Assembly (NCBI GenBank): GCA_034359265.1
Contig: CP136896.1
Span: 14,911,501 to 14,975,500, forward strand
Direction: 5' to 3'
Source: Canna indica
Taxonomy: Eukaryota; Streptophyta; Magnoliopsida; Zingiberales; Cannaceae
DNA length: 64,000 bases
Shown: piece by piece, positions 11,655-21,720 of the stretch
Layout: each line of letters starts with the position of its first letter
Position numbering within the stretch: position 1 is the first letter of the stretch
Translations under genes and position numbers: made by a program
The notes under the pieces: generated by a model
Told to the model about the DNA's origin: nothing
Database searches by the model: none
Seen by the model: the letters and a program-made list of their open reading frames with translations, nothing else

Positions 11655-11959
11655 TGTGACTCCAGCTCCTTCAAGACAGCAGAATTAATCAAGAACAGAG
11701 ACGAACATGGAAATATGGATCTCAGATTTGATTCAAAAAACACTTCCAGCTTACAAAAACTGATTACATGTTAACCGTCTCCCCTTTTATACAAGGATGT
11801 AGCATTAGAAGCTACTAGAGACCGTCACAATTCCTAACGCAGAAAACTTCATTAACAGACAGAGTGCATAGAACTATTATGCAGCTGCTTCCTACTTATT
11901 ACAAACAAAGTAAAACTATCCGCATACAGGTAATAGCAGAAATATAAATTGCTCCAATA
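11655..11959 (-). repeat. 3' LTR of Copia 2
   Basis: In element orientation it starts TATTGGAGC after the polypurine tract and ends GGAGTCACA. I saw no difference from the other LTR. It contains a TATA-like TATAAAAGGGG (11781-11791, minus). Confidence 0.95.
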
Positions 11960-11971
11960 CTCCTCCTCAAT

Positions 11972-14900
11972 TTAAATTTCCTGTACTCCTATTTGCTCTC
12001 TGAACTTGACAAATTTTTCAATAGGAAGTGCTTTAGTAAATATATCTGCCAATTGTTCATGTGTTGTGCAAAATCTGATTTCAATTGCTCCTGAGTTGAC
12101 TAGATCTCTCACAAAGTGATGTTTGATATCAATGTGACGTGATCTAGACTGTTGCACAGGGTTTCTTGACATTGCTATGGCTGAAGAATTATCGCACCAG
12201 ATAATAGTACTAGAACTTTGTTGTCTTTCAAGTTCTCCAAGTACCCTTCTCAGCCACACAGTATGGCAGGCAGCTGTGGACAAAGCCATATATTCAGCTT
12301 CTGCAGTGGACAAAGCAACAGTATCCTGTTTTTTGGAGCACCAACATATAGCTGCTGACCCAAGTTTCAGGACATATCCTGTGGTACTTTTCCTATCATC
12401 AGTGCAGCCGGCCCAATCAGCATCAGCAAAACCAACTAGTTCATCTTCTTTACTACTCAAGTATACCAGTCCATGATTTGGGGTGCCTTTTACATATCTG
12501 ATAACCCTTTTTGCAGCTATTAGATGGCTAGTCTTAGGTTCCTTCATGTAGCGTGACAGTACTCCAACTGCATACATAATATCAGGCCTGGAATTTGTGA
12601 GGTACATCAAGCTTCCGATGATGGACTGATACTGTTCTTTATCAATTTTTCCTTCCTCGTCAGATTCACTAAGTTTAAGATCAGTTGTCATGGGTGTCTT
12701 CACTGGATTACAGTTAGTCATATTGAATCTCTCAAGCATGTCACAAATATACTTCTTTTGGCTGATGCTATATCCTTCTTCATTTTTATCAATTTCAAAG
12801 CCTAGGAAATACTTTATTTCCCCTAAATCTGTCATCTCAAAGATGTTGAACATGTTATTCTTGAAGCTTTGAATGATGCTTTCACAACTTCCTGTTATCA
12901 GCATATCATCCACATAGAGACATACAAATAAAATGTCATCTGTGCTCTTAAGTGTGTACAGGGTATGGTCATTCAAGCTTCGACTGAAACCTTGATCAGT
13001 AAAATATTGGTCAATTTTTTGGTACCAGGCTCTTGGAGCCTGTCGCAGACCATACAATGCCTTTTTCAGTCTGTAGACTTTATCTTCCTGTCCCAATACC
13101 TCAAAGCCTTCAGGTTGACTTACAAATACTTCCTCCGACAAATCACCATTCAAAAAGGCTGATTTCACATCTAGTTGAAATATTTTCCAGCCTCGATATG
13201 CAGCCAAGGCAACCATTACTCGAATTGTTTCAATTCTAGCTACTGGAGCAAATATTTCTTGGAAATCAATGCCCTCCACTTGCATAAAGCCTTTAGCCAC
13301 CAATCTTGCTTTGTACTTCTGCAATGTGCCATCAGCATTGTACTTGACTTTAAAAATCCATTTCAATCCCACTGGTTTCTTACCTTCTGGTAAGTTGACA
13401 AGTTCCCATGACTTGTGTTCTTCTATAGAGTTAAGTTCAGCAACCATTGCATCCATCCAGTGCTCATCCATACTTGCTTCTTTATAATTATAAGGTTCTT
13501 TCACTCGAGCAGAGTTACATTGCTGAGTTTGATCATATATTTCAACAATGCTTCGAAATCTTCTGGGTGGAGTCTCATCAGCCTCATTTTCATTAGTGTT
13601 TTCAACTTCATCTGCTGCATTTTCAGCCTTAGCTGTGGCATTGTTCTGCCCTTCAGTTATACCTGTTATCTCCTCCTCTATCTCACTATCAACAATAACC
13701 TGCTGATTTCTTGGTTCAATTTTCTTACTTCCTTCAAGTTGCCATTTCCATGCTTGTGTTTCATCTATCACTGCATCACGACTGACAATTATTGTCATTG
13801 TCTCAGGTTTCAATAGTCTATAAGCCTTTGACTCACTGCAATAGCCCAAGAACACACACTTGGTGCTTTTGTCATCAAGCTTCTTCCTCAACTGTTGAGG
13901 TACATGTGCATAAGCCACACTTCCAAACACTCTCAAGTGCTTCACAGAAGGCTTCCGTTTGTACAATGCTTCAAAAGGCGTCATGTTATCCAGAGCAGAA
14001 GAATATAAACGGTTTATTATATACACAGCTGTTTGAGCTGCCTCTGCCCATAGGTATTTTGGTACATCTTTTGCCTTTAACATACATCTTACCATTTCTA
14101 CAAGAGTTCTGTTTTTCCTCTCTGCAACACCATTTTGTTGCGGAGAGTAGCTTGCTGTCAGCTGTCTCTGAACTCCCGAGTTTTTGCAAAATTCATCAAA
14201 GCTAGAGCTGAGGTATTCCCCACCTCTATCAGTTCTCAAGGTTTTAATTTGAGACTCAAGTTCATTCTCAACTTTTAACTTGAAATTCTTGAACTGTTTA
14301 AGTGCATCTGATTTTTGTTTCAGAAATCCAATCCAAACAAACCTGCTATAATCATCAATGAACAATATGAAGTACCTGTATCCACTTGGTGTCTCTTCCT
14401 GCATTGGTCCACAGATATCTGAGTGGATGAGTTGCAAAGGTCTGATGGCTCTTACTTCAGCCTTATTTGGAAATGGTTGTCGATGCATCTTCCCTAAAGC
14501 ACATCCTTCACAGGTTCTTCCTAGTGAAGATTTCAACTCAGGTAAACCTTGAACCATGCTTCTACTACTCATCAACTTCAAGTACTCTGAGCTAGCATGC
14601 CCCATGCGACTGTGCCAAAGAGAAGTCTCATCAGTTACTCCTGCTTTTAAAGCATATCCAGCAGAATGAGGGTTAAAACTGAACAGGTTGTTATGAGCTA
14701 CAGGAACCTTAAACATTTCAGTTTTCTTTGACTTATCAGTGTAGACTGTGCAGTAATCTTCTTCAAACACTAAAGCAAAGCCTTCCTTCATCAATTGACC
14801 CACACTTAACAAATTAGAATCCAATTCAGGCACATATAGCACATTTCGAATTAGTTTTCTGTCACTTTGATTGAGCTTCAGATGTCCTTTTCCTTTAGCC

Positions 14901-15961
14901 AACTTCACTGACCCATCACCAAACTTAACCTCTGAGACATAGCTTCTGTCAAGGTTCACAAACAGGTACACCTCAGCAGACATGTGATTGCTGCAGCCAC
15001 TGTCTATGTACCATTTTCCTTCCTTCAGATCAATTCCAGCCATGAGTACAACTTCATCTTCATGCTCATCTTTCTCCTTTGCCATATGACTCATATGTTT
15101 GTTTTTGAGTCTGCAAAATCTTTCTATATGCCCGAATTTTTTACAGTAATAACACTGGATCCTTTTAAATGATTTATTGTGATTTTTTGATGTTGCAGAT
15201 ACTGATGACACCTGACTTCTAGCATCTATTTCATCCTCTGACTCATCACTAGTATCCGCATTCTGTTTCCCTTTGCCTTTGATTCCATAGCTCATTGGTT
15301 TGTTCCAGCTTCCCTTCCCTCTAATATCAATTGCCTTAGACTTCAATGCTCTTTCTTCTCTTCGTTCTTCATGTCTCTTCAACCTGTCTTCATGCGACAA
15401 TAAAGAGCCAAGTAATTCATCTGTTGTCATCTCTTCTATGTCATTGCCTTCCTCAATAGCTGCTGCAATGTGATCATATTTATCTGACAAGCTTCTCAAG
15501 ATTTTTTCAACAACCCTTTGATCAGGTACTTTTTCACCATATTGAACCATTTGATTAGCTAATTCCAGAACTCGAGCCACATATAGACTCACATCTTCAT
15601 CATCTCGCATAAAGCAATCTTCAAATCTTCTTCTCATTGTCTGCATTTTAACCTTCTTCACTTTAGTGGTCCCTTGATAGGCATTCATTAGCAGATTCCA
15701 TGCTGATTTTGCTGTCCGAGCACTTGAGATCCGCTTGAAAACCTTTCTATCCACTGCTTGTTGGATGAAACTTAGGGCTTTTGCATCCCTCTTTTTGATG
15801 TCTCTGAGACCTCCTGCTGTCAATCCTTCTTCCACATACCCATTACAAACAATCTCCCATAGATCTTGGGAAATGAAGAAAGTCTGCATCATAGTAGACC
15901 AATCTTCGTATTCTACGCCATCAAAAAATGGAACAGAAGGACTGACCTGATTCGCTGCCAT
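11972..15961 (-). CDS. Copia 2 gag-pol polyprotein, intact
   Basis: One uninterrupted 1329-codon frame makes gag, protease, integrase, reverse transcriptase and RNase H, which together copy the element RNA and insert the cDNA. Gag spans about residues 1-290 with a zinc knuckle (CYYCKKFGHIERFC, about 268-281). Protease active site is WYIDSGCSNHMS (about 317). Integrase has HSRMGH and CEGCALGK (about 450-490) and the core HSDICGP, TDRGGEY, ERKNRT (about 515-615). Reverse transcriptase has LDVKSAFLNGDL (about 932) and YVDDMLI (about 1017). RNase H has STAEAEY (about 1222) and ends DIFTKALPIEKF. All key residues are visible. The start ATG lies 16 bases inside the primer site edge, and length is normal for Copia. 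Confidence 0.97.
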   Translation of the reverse strand: MAANQVSPSVPFFDGVEYEDWSTMMQTFFISQDLWEIVCNGYVEEGLTAGGLRDIKKRDAKALSFIQQAVDRKVFKRISSARTAKSAWNLLMNAYQGTTKVKKVKMQTMRRRFEDCFMRDDEDVSLYVARVLELANQMVQYGEKVPDQRVVEKILRSLSDKYDHIAAAIEEGNDIEEMTTDELLGSLLSHEDRLKRHEERREERALKSKAIDIRGKGSWNKPMSYGIKGKGKQNADTSDESEDEIDARSQVSSVSATSKNHNKSFKRIQCYYCKKFGHIERFCRLKNKHMSHMAKEKDEHEDEVVLMAGIDLKEGKWYIDSGCSNHMSAEVYLFVNLDRSYVSEVKFGDGSVKLAKGKGHLKLNQSDRKLIRNVLYVPELDSNLLSVGQLMKEGFALVFEEDYCTVYTDKSKKTEMFKVPVAHNNLFSFNPHSAGYALKAGVTDETSLWHSRMGHASSEYLKLMSSRSMVQGLPELKSSLGRTCEGCALGKMHRQPFPNKAEVRAIRPLQLIHSDICGPMQEETPSGYRYFILFIDDYSRFVWIGFLKQKSDALKQFKNFKLKVENELESQIKTLRTDRGGEYLSSSFDEFCKNSGVQRQLTASYSPQQNGVAERKNRTLVEMVRCMLKAKDVPKYLWAEAAQTAVYIINRLYSSALDNMTPFEALYKRKPSVKHLRVFGSVAYAHVPQQLRKKLDDKSTKCVFLGYCSESKAYRLLKPETMTIIVSRDAVIDETQAWKWQLEGSKKIEPRNQQVIVDSEIEEEITGITEGQNNATAKAENAADEVENTNENEADETPPRRFRSIVEIYDQTQQCNSARVKEPYNYKEASMDEHWMDAMVAELNSIEEHKSWELVNLPEGKKPVGLKWIFKVKYNADGTLQKYKARLVAKGFMQVEGIDFQEIFAPVARIETIRVMVALAAYRGWKIFQLDVKSAFLNGDLSEEVFVSQPEGFEVLGQEDKVYRLKKALYGLRQAPRAWYQKIDQYFTDQGFSRSLNDHTLYTLKSTDDILFVCLYVDDMLITGSCESIIQSFKNNMFNIFEMTDLGEIKYFLGFEIDKNEEGYSISQKKYICDMLERFNMTNCNPVKTPMTTDLKLSESDEEGKIDKEQYQSIIGSLMYLTNSRPDIMYAVGVLSRYMKEPKTSHLIAAKRVIRYVKGTPNHGLVYLSSKEDELVGFADADWAGCTDDRKSTTGYVLKLGSAAICWCSKKQDTVALSTAEAEYMALSTAACHTVWLRRVLGELERQQSSSTIIWCDNSSAIAMSRNPVQQSRSRHIDIKHHFVRDLVNSGAIEIRFCTTHEQLADIFTKALPIEKFVKFREQIGVQEI

Positions 15962-15976
15962 CCTGAGCTAGGAGAT

Positions 15977-15990
15977 TTGCTCTGATACCA
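15977..15990 (-). other. tRNA-Met primer binding site of Copia 2
   Basis: TGGTATCAGAGCAA on the minus strand, two bases from the 5' LTR. It is the standard initiator tRNA-Met complement used by plant Copia elements to prime reverse transcription. Confidence 0.9.
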
Positions 15991-15992
15991 AT

Positions 15993-16297
15993 TGTGACTC
16001 CAGCTCCTTCAAGACAGCAGAATTAATCAAGAACAGAGACGAACATGGAAATATGGATCTCAGATTTGATTCAAAAAACACTTCCAGCTTACAAAAACTG
16101 ATTACATGTTAACCGTCTCCCCTTTTATACAAGGATGTAGCATTAGAAGCTACTAGAGACCGTCACAATTCCTAACGCAGAAAACTTCATTAACAGACAG
16201 AGTGCATAGAACTATTATGCAGCTGCTTCCTACTTATTACAAACAAAGTAAAACTATCCGCATACAGGTAATAGCAGAAATATAAATTGCTCCAATA
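15993..16297 (-). repeat. 5' LTR of Copia 2
   Basis: Identical by eye to 11655-11959. The TATA-like TATAAAAGG around 16119-16129 (minus) is the likely promoter for the genomic RNA. The LTR end ACA is followed by two bases and the primer site. Confidence 0.95.
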
Positions 16298-16302
16298 GTT
16301 TG

Positions 16303-17510
16303 TAGATGGAAGACGAGAACTTGCTTCACATTTGATGCATTGATTCTTTCATCTTTATAGGATAGCCATATGACATTGCAGTAGCATGGCTTGATCTAGT
16401 GGGATTGGTGCAGATTTTTGTTCTTTTTTGCTTTGTTACCACCTGTTTGTGAATACCCTCCTGCAGACTCATTGTAGAGGAAACCCTCAGTTTGACTTCT
16501 ATCAGTACATGAGAAGAGTGGTTGAATCTAATTTGAGACAAGTTGTTGGTATAAGGTGATTCAAACTCTTACAAGTTACATTTTAGTTTGAATGATATTT
16601 GAATATAGTTGAATTATATACAATTAGTTAAGGTTCTTGTATTCCTTTTGTTTTGCAGTTGGTACCTGTGGATTTTTGTCATGATACTTGTTGTTAAATA
16701 TTCAAGGTAAGATCAACTTAATGAGATACAATTAATAATTCCATAATATTTGAAGAAATGATGCTTTCCAATTTAAATTGAACAATTAAAACCGAAAATA
16801 ATACTAGCTTGTTGCGGCTATTAGTTTTGCATTTTTCTTTTTTGTATTCCATTTTCTTAAATAACAAGTTATTGTTGTTTGCCGGTTGGCATTTATATTT
16901 CTGGATATCATTCGTGCCTCTAATTGTAAATGTACTAATCATATAAACAAACTCTCTGGCTATTTTACTTTCTTAGTTTCTACTAGCTGTTGGAGCATGT
17001 CATCTCTCAGTTGGCTAAAGAGGTAGTTAAAAGCTAGACACTCAGTCATTGAAGGTGACTTGGTGGTGAATCCTTCTCACAATCACTTTTGGTTTAACAA
17101 TCCAAGAACTGTCCTCTACTTGATTCACTTCATTCTCTTCCAAAATGCCTATGAGATTGCAATTTTCTTCTGGATATTGGTAAGTAACACTAAGCTAATT
17201 AATACATTTTTAATTTAGATCTCATCAACCAAACCAAAAAAAATACTATCGAGAAAGGGTGTTGAAAAATTTAATGTCAACCCTAAATTTAGTGATCAGA
17301 CCACATATGGCTTTCATTCCTGCATCATGGGCTTATAATCAGGTATATATATAATTGATGATAAGTCATAATTAGGTATCAATATAATGAAATATTATTA
17401 TCATAAATTCTCTTGATAATTGCTGATAATTTCTTGTCGATTTTCTAGCATGATCATATAAATCCTTTGCAGCTACAGTACCCTACCACTCTAGCTCATT
17501 GTTACCCAGG
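16303..17510 (+). pseudogene. MLO-family gene fragment, introns retained
   Basis: MLO proteins are plant seven-transmembrane calmodulin-binding proteins linked to powdery mildew susceptibility. Exon pieces in MLO order are FDFYQYMRRVVESNLRQVVG (about 16490-16548, donor AAG|GTGATT), LEHVISQLAKEV and VIEGDLVVNPSHNHFWFNN with VLYLIHFILFQNAYEIAIF (about 16990-17180, donor GTAAGT), TYGFHSCIMG (near 17300-17335) and SYSTLPL-stop-LIVTQ (about 17470-17507, donor GTGAGC). Intron gaps remain, so this was captured as DNA, not from mRNA. A stop replaces a tyrosine codon near 17492; both ends of the gene and a middle exon are missing. It lies inside the CMT interruption, same strand as CMT. Confidence 0.8.
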
Positions 17511-17607
17511 TGAGCTCAATTTGGGAAATATATATGAGCCAATTCGGTTTTTCCTTCTCTTGAACTTTTAAATTTTTGAGTCATGCATGCAAAATATTAG
17601 AAATCAT

Positions 17608-17610
<3 letters not shown>

Positions 17611-17641
<31 letters not shown>

Positions 17642-17888
17642 AGTGAAATTACACTGACCTCCCCTCTATTTGTCCAAATTACAATCACCTCCCCTGAGTA
17701 ATCTTTTTAGGGGAGGTTTGTGTAATATTTTACAAAACTCGGGAGAGATTTGTGTAATTTTATTTCGTTATAGGGGAGGTTTGTGTAATCTTTTACAAAA
17801 CTCAAGGGGGTTACAAGACAAAATTACAAATAGATGGGTGGTCGGTGTAATTTCATTAAACCTCAAGTGAGGTCAGTGTAATTTACCC
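17611..17888. mobile_element. MULE-type MITE
   Basis: A 278-bp element with long inverted ends (GGGTAAATTACACTGACCTC against GAGGTCAGTGTAATTTACCC). It has a perfect 9-bp target duplication AATCATTTA at 17602-17610 and 17889-17897. The interior holds repeats of 'ggggaggtttgtgtaat'. No coding capacity. Confidence 0.9.
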
Positions 17889-17897
17889 AATCATTTA

Positions 17898-18826
17898 AGT
17901 AGGTTGGTTTCTCTGAATTATCAAGCAAGGCTTGGTATGATGGTTGCCGGATGTTATGGCCTGCCTCAATTTCGTATGAGGATATTCCTTTGGAGTGCAC
18001 CTTCAAACGAGATCTTGCCTCAGTTTCCATTACCAACTCGATTATGATGTTGTGGTTCGCGGAGGTGCTCCAAATGAATTTGAGCAAAACATTGTTGCAT
18101 ATGTTGAATATCAACGTCTACAGCTTGAGAAGGCACTACATTTGGAGGATGCTATATTAGACCGTCCTTCGATTACTAATTATGAAGATAGGGATGAGAT
18201 GCCATATGGTAGACCAGCAAAGACAAATTTCCAACGTTTTATTCGTATGAAAAAAAGTTAACTTATGAATTTTAGTTCTAATGAGTGGAAAGCTATGGAA
18301 AACTCAACTATTCGATCATAAACCGTTACAATTAAATGAAGATGATTATCGCGGGTTTGCAGAATACCAAAGAAAAGAGTGCAATTTTCAGAGATTTGCC
18401 TGGTGTTGTTGTTGGTCATGATAACATTGTTGAGTGAGACCCAAACATCGAGAGGATTTTATTGCCATCTGGGAAACCTTTGGTTCCTGATTACGCAATG
18501 TCTTTCGTTAAGGGGAGGTCACCAAAGCCTTTTGAAATGCTATGGTGGGATGAAACAGTTCCAACTGTTGTGACAAGAGTGGAGCCTCACAATCATATTA
18601 TTATCCACCCGGAGCAAGACAGAGTGCTTTCACTACGCGAGAATGCAAGACTTCAAGGCTTTCTAGACTTTTATAAACTTCGAGGGCTTGTAAGAAAGAT
18701 ATATACAAGTTGGAAATCCAGTGGTTGTTCCAGTTGCTAGAGCGTTGGGATATGCTATGGGCCTAGCGTTTCAAGGTCATAGTGGTTATGAGCCTTGATG
18801 CATCTTCCCAAAAAGTTTCCTTTACA
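17898..18826 (+). pseudogene. CMT retropseudogene, part 3: motif VIII to C-terminus
   Basis: The coding sequence resumes at [17 protein letters not shown] and continues with [85 protein letters not shown] and ENARLQGF. It ends with [18 protein letters not shown] near 18770. Frameshifts occur near 18038, 18410 and 18690, with stops between. No introns interrupt a stretch that normally spans several exons, supporting a retrocopy origin. The left edge sits directly beside a MULE MITE target duplication (17889-17897). Confidence 0.9.
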
Positions 18827-19645
18827 TGTATGATCCTTTGTTGTCTTCTGCAACCGCTGATATTGCAGAAAGTGTTCAGTATATTTTGATATTGCTTGCT
18901 GGAACAGTTACATTTAGTGTTGTATCATTCTTGGCATCAATTCTCAACATTTGCTTCCAAGAGAGTATTGGAGGAAGGGCTATGGTGTTTAATTTTTGTT
19001 GAATTTAATTCTTAGCGTCAATTCTCAACATTTGCTTCCAAGAGATAGTAGCGGAGAAAGGGTTATATTGGAGAAAGGATGATATGCTTCTATATATTTC
19101 TAAGGAAGTAATAGGCCATTAATTAAGAAATAAAGAGTACTACAAGCTACGTACAAATGAAATTAATTAATAAGTCATATATTTTATGTAGTAATATATT
19201 AATTGGATCGAAGCTTTGCTAGCTAGATTATTCAGAGAAAACATGAGCATATATTAATTGGTGTTCTAACTTTTTTAAGTAGTAATTAAACATTGAGCTA
19301 ATTATCAATGCAAAAATGCGTGTATATACATATATAACACCGTGCATCATGATAAATAAAATTATCATGAAGATGAGTAATTAAGACAAATTAGCTAGGT
19401 TCGGGAAACCCTAAACTTGCCTTCAAATTAATTATCCATGTATAATATTATTAGCCCGCTCTATATATTAATTGTAAAATTAAAAGTATATATTAATTGT
19501 TTTGGTTAAACAATTAGTACAGCAAGTTTTATGGTATAATGAATGGAGTAATTAATCAACAAACAAGTAGGATCATTTCTTAAAATATTGTAATTAAGAA
19601 CAAATTAACCAAACCAGGAATCGTGTCATTTGATTATAACGTGAG
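18827..19645. other. Intergenic, AT-rich
   Basis: Follows the CMT relic and precedes the end of the zinc-finger gene. A 30-bp phrase (TCAATTCTCAACATTTGCTT and onward) appears twice about 80 bp apart (near 18938 and 19019). The rest is AT-rich, with TATATA runs and no gene that I can see; 19450-19645 probably includes the 3' UTR of the zinc-finger gene. Confidence 0.5.
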
Positions 19646-20161
19646 TCATCTCCGGCAACCATGGCCGAGTCGAAGCTCCAAATCCATTTCTTCCTCATCT
19701 TCCTTCTTCTCCTCTGTATTATCTACATAGACATTACAACTCGCCTCGGTTGACCTGGTTTGCAGAATAATACTACTACTCTGGCGATGAACCGGCGGCC
19801 CTTCCTGATTCGAAGAAGAACTTGGTAGCGAGAAGGGATTGCTCTTCAAATTACTAGGCTGAGTCGAGGCCGGAGGGTACAAAAAAGCACCACCGCTGCC
19901 ACTGGCGGGGCCACCGATTCCCTCGAGTACTGCGGGCTGGGATTCATTGATGAGTCGCATCATGGCCCGTTCCTTGCGGTGGATGTTCATGTGACCGCCC
20001 AACGCCTGCGCGCTCGTGAATCCTCCCCGGCAAAACATGCACTCGTAGAACCGGCCGACGGCAGCGGTGGAGTCTTCCTTGGCCTGTGCTTGATCAGATG
20101 AATAATCAGCCTCGTTGGCCGATGACTTATTTGCTTGAGGCTTGTTTTCACCAACGTCCAT
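19646..20161 (-). CDS. SUPERMAN-type C2H2 zinc-finger transcription repressor
   Basis: A complete single-exon 171-residue protein. One plant-type C2H2 finger spans residues 39-61 ([20 protein letters not shown]), with cysteines at 41 and 44, histidines at 57 and 61, and the QALGGH DNA-contact motif at 52-57. The C-terminus is acidic and ends in an EAR repression motif, LELRL at 161-165. Finger plus EAR is the SUPERMAN/RABBIT EARS/TAC1 layout: nuclear repressors of development that recruit TOPLESS-type corepressors. The finger sequence reads closest to TAC1-like members, by recall only. The middle is serine/proline-rich and likely disordered. A TATA-rich stretch lies at 20365-20390 (minus), about 200 bp upstream, and a MULE MITE begins about 300 bp upstream. 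Confidence 0.92.
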   Translation of the reverse strand: MDVGENKPQANKSSANEADYSSDQAQAKEDSTAAVGRFYECMFCRGGFTSAQALGGHMNIHRKERAMMRLINESQPAVLEGIGGPASGSGGAFLYPPASTQPSNLKSNPFSLPSSSSNQEGPPVHRQSSSIILQTRSTEASCNVYVDNTEEKKEDEEEMDLELRLGHGCRR

Positions 20162-20364
20162 GACTGAATCGGTACATACAGCTGGTCTAATCCCTTGAAC
20201 TAGCTAGCAACCTTGCAACATGGATCGTTAGTTTTTAAGAGAGAGAAAGAAAGAAATGGACAAGATGAGTACAGCTATTCTTAAGCTAGTGAGGAGACGA
20301 AGTACCGAAGGAGGACCTGGTTTTGATGCAATGACAGTATATAATTGTTTGACTGCCGGCCTTT

Positions 20365-20390
20365 CTATATTATATATATAATATATATGG
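20365..20390 (-). promoter_or_regulatory. Candidate TATA region of the C2H2 gene
   Basis: A run of alternating TATATA (minus strand CCATATATATTATATATATA) lies about 205-230 bp upstream of the start codon. It is the only TATA-like stretch between the gene and the MITE. Transcript start not determined. Confidence 0.4.
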
Positions 20391-20457
20391 ATGTTTACTT
20401 CTTGTTTCTATATGGCAGGTTTCTTTTTCTAGGAAGACAGGAATTGTATATGTTAGG

Positions 20458-21285
20458 GGGTAAAACTGTATATGTTCCTATGGAGCATGGAGCATCACTG
20501 GGATGAATAGACACGAATCTCAAACATGTTTTATTTCTAATTTTTAAATTTGTGATCTTTCTCCTCCCGTCACATCTACGAAGACAGCTTTTTTTTCCAT
20601 CACGATAAGCTAACTTCATTCTCTCCATCTCCAATATAAAATTTAGATTCGCCACTATTATTTTTTGGTTTAGTGTTACATAGGTTAGGTTCACAATTAG
20701 TCTCCTCAGGTTTATTTGTAGAAAGCCCAGATTCACTAACACAAATTAGGTCCAAGTTGATATATATTGGGGTGTTCTGCCTACTTTCTATTTGAACAAA
20801 TATAAAATACAGATTCATCACTATTGTACCTTGGTTCAGTGTTACACGCATATTACGTTCACAGTTAGTTACCTTAGATTCATTTGTAGGATGCTCAAGT
20901 TCACTAACAAAATTTTCAAGTTGATGCATATTGGATTGTTCACCTTTAGGTTTATTTGTAGGAAGTCCAGATTCATTGACAAAATTCTAGATTGATGCAT
21001 ATTGGGGTGTTCACCTTCTGCCTAGTTTTTATTTGAACAAACATAAGATTTAGATTCATCACCGTTGTTCCTTATATCAATATTACAATTAATCACCTCA
21101 GGTTCATTTGTAGGAAGCCTGTGTTCACATGGAGAAGAAGTTGGCTTGGTAGATGTGACGTGAGGAGCTGAAAGGTCCTATGTTTAAAAAATAGAAATAA
21201 AGCATGCATTGATATTTGTGTCTATTCATCATAGTCCTACTCCATAGGAATCACTATGGTGTCGTGCACCATAATAGTTTTACCC
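20458..21285. mobile_element. MULE-type non-autonomous element
   Basis: An 828-bp element starting GGGTAAAACT and ending AGTTTTACCC. The roughly 90-bp inverted ends share blocks such as TTCCTATGGAG, GATGAATAGACAC and TTTATTTCTA. A perfect 9-bp target duplication TATGTTAGG is at 20449-20457 and 21286-21294. The interior (about 20630-21130) holds three diverged direct copies of a ~190-bp unit. Weak open frames on the minus strand reflect this repetition (SGLSTNKPEE-like) and are probably not a real gene, though a remnant of a transposase-linked frame cannot be excluded. Confidence 0.88.
20630..21130. repeat. Three diverged ~190-bp direct repeats inside the MULE element
   Basis: Phrases such as AGGTTTATTTGTAGRAAG-CCAGATTCA, TTGATGCATATTGGGGTGTTC and TATTTGAACAAAYATAA recur in the same order near 20700-20800, 20880-20950 and 20940-21050. 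They lie within the MULE-type element. Confidence 0.6.
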
Positions 21286-21372
21286 TATGTTAGGGATGTG
21301 TTTTATATCGGGTTGGGGTTGGTCGAATTTGTGCTAGTCTCCTCTGGTCAGATCTATCCGATGTGATGTTGC

Positions 21373-21720
21373 ACTACAGTAATGTATATAAGTTTAGGCG
21401 CTTATTACATAGAAAATCGGTGTGCCTATTTGAAGTCTAAATATGAGTTTAGACATTTACAAAGGCGCCGATTTAGAAGTAGGTATCTGAGAATGAAGAA
21501 ATTTGAAAAAAAAATGCATAAATAAAAGCGCAAAAAAAAAACCAATTAACCGGTGCCCCGATTTTAATTTTAATAGATGCCTCCAATTTACTTAATTTTA
21601 ACCGACGCCCCCAATTTATTTAATTTTAATAGATGCCTCCAATTTACATGAGCGCTAATTATATTGAAACTGGCACCCAATAATGGGTGCCGATTTTAAT
21701 TAAAATGTTTATTTTAAAAA
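21373..21720 (+). mobile_element. Possible CACTA-like end, decayed
   Basis: CACTACAGTAATGTATATA at 21373 resembles a CACTA terminus. It is followed by repeated subterminal phrases (GGCGCTTATTACAT, AATCGGTGTGCC, TTTTAACCGACGCCCCCAAT, GGGTGCCGATTTTAA). No second end or target duplication was found. Confidence 0.4.

Larger units (their letters stand above)
11655..16297 (-). mobile_element. Copia retrotransposon 2, complete and young
   Basis: Two 305-bp LTRs (11655-11959 and 15993-16297) read identically throughout by eye. They enclose one intact 1329-codon gag-pol on the minus strand. Target duplication GTTTG is at 11650-11654 and 16298-16302. The primer site and a polypurine tract (GAGGAGGAG, 11960-11968 on the minus strand) are in place. 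Identical LTRs plus an open polyprotein point to recent insertion and possible activity. Confidence 0.97.

Noticed and set aside
13415..14205. Plus-strand open frames of 133 and 137 codons
   Set aside because: Antisense to the intact Copia 2 polyprotein, with no recognisable protein.
2885..18826. A functional chromomethylase gene with very large introns
   Set aside because: Stops and frameshifts occur within conserved domains, and the gaps are transposons rather than spliceable introns. The left gap is an exact Copia insertion with target duplication.
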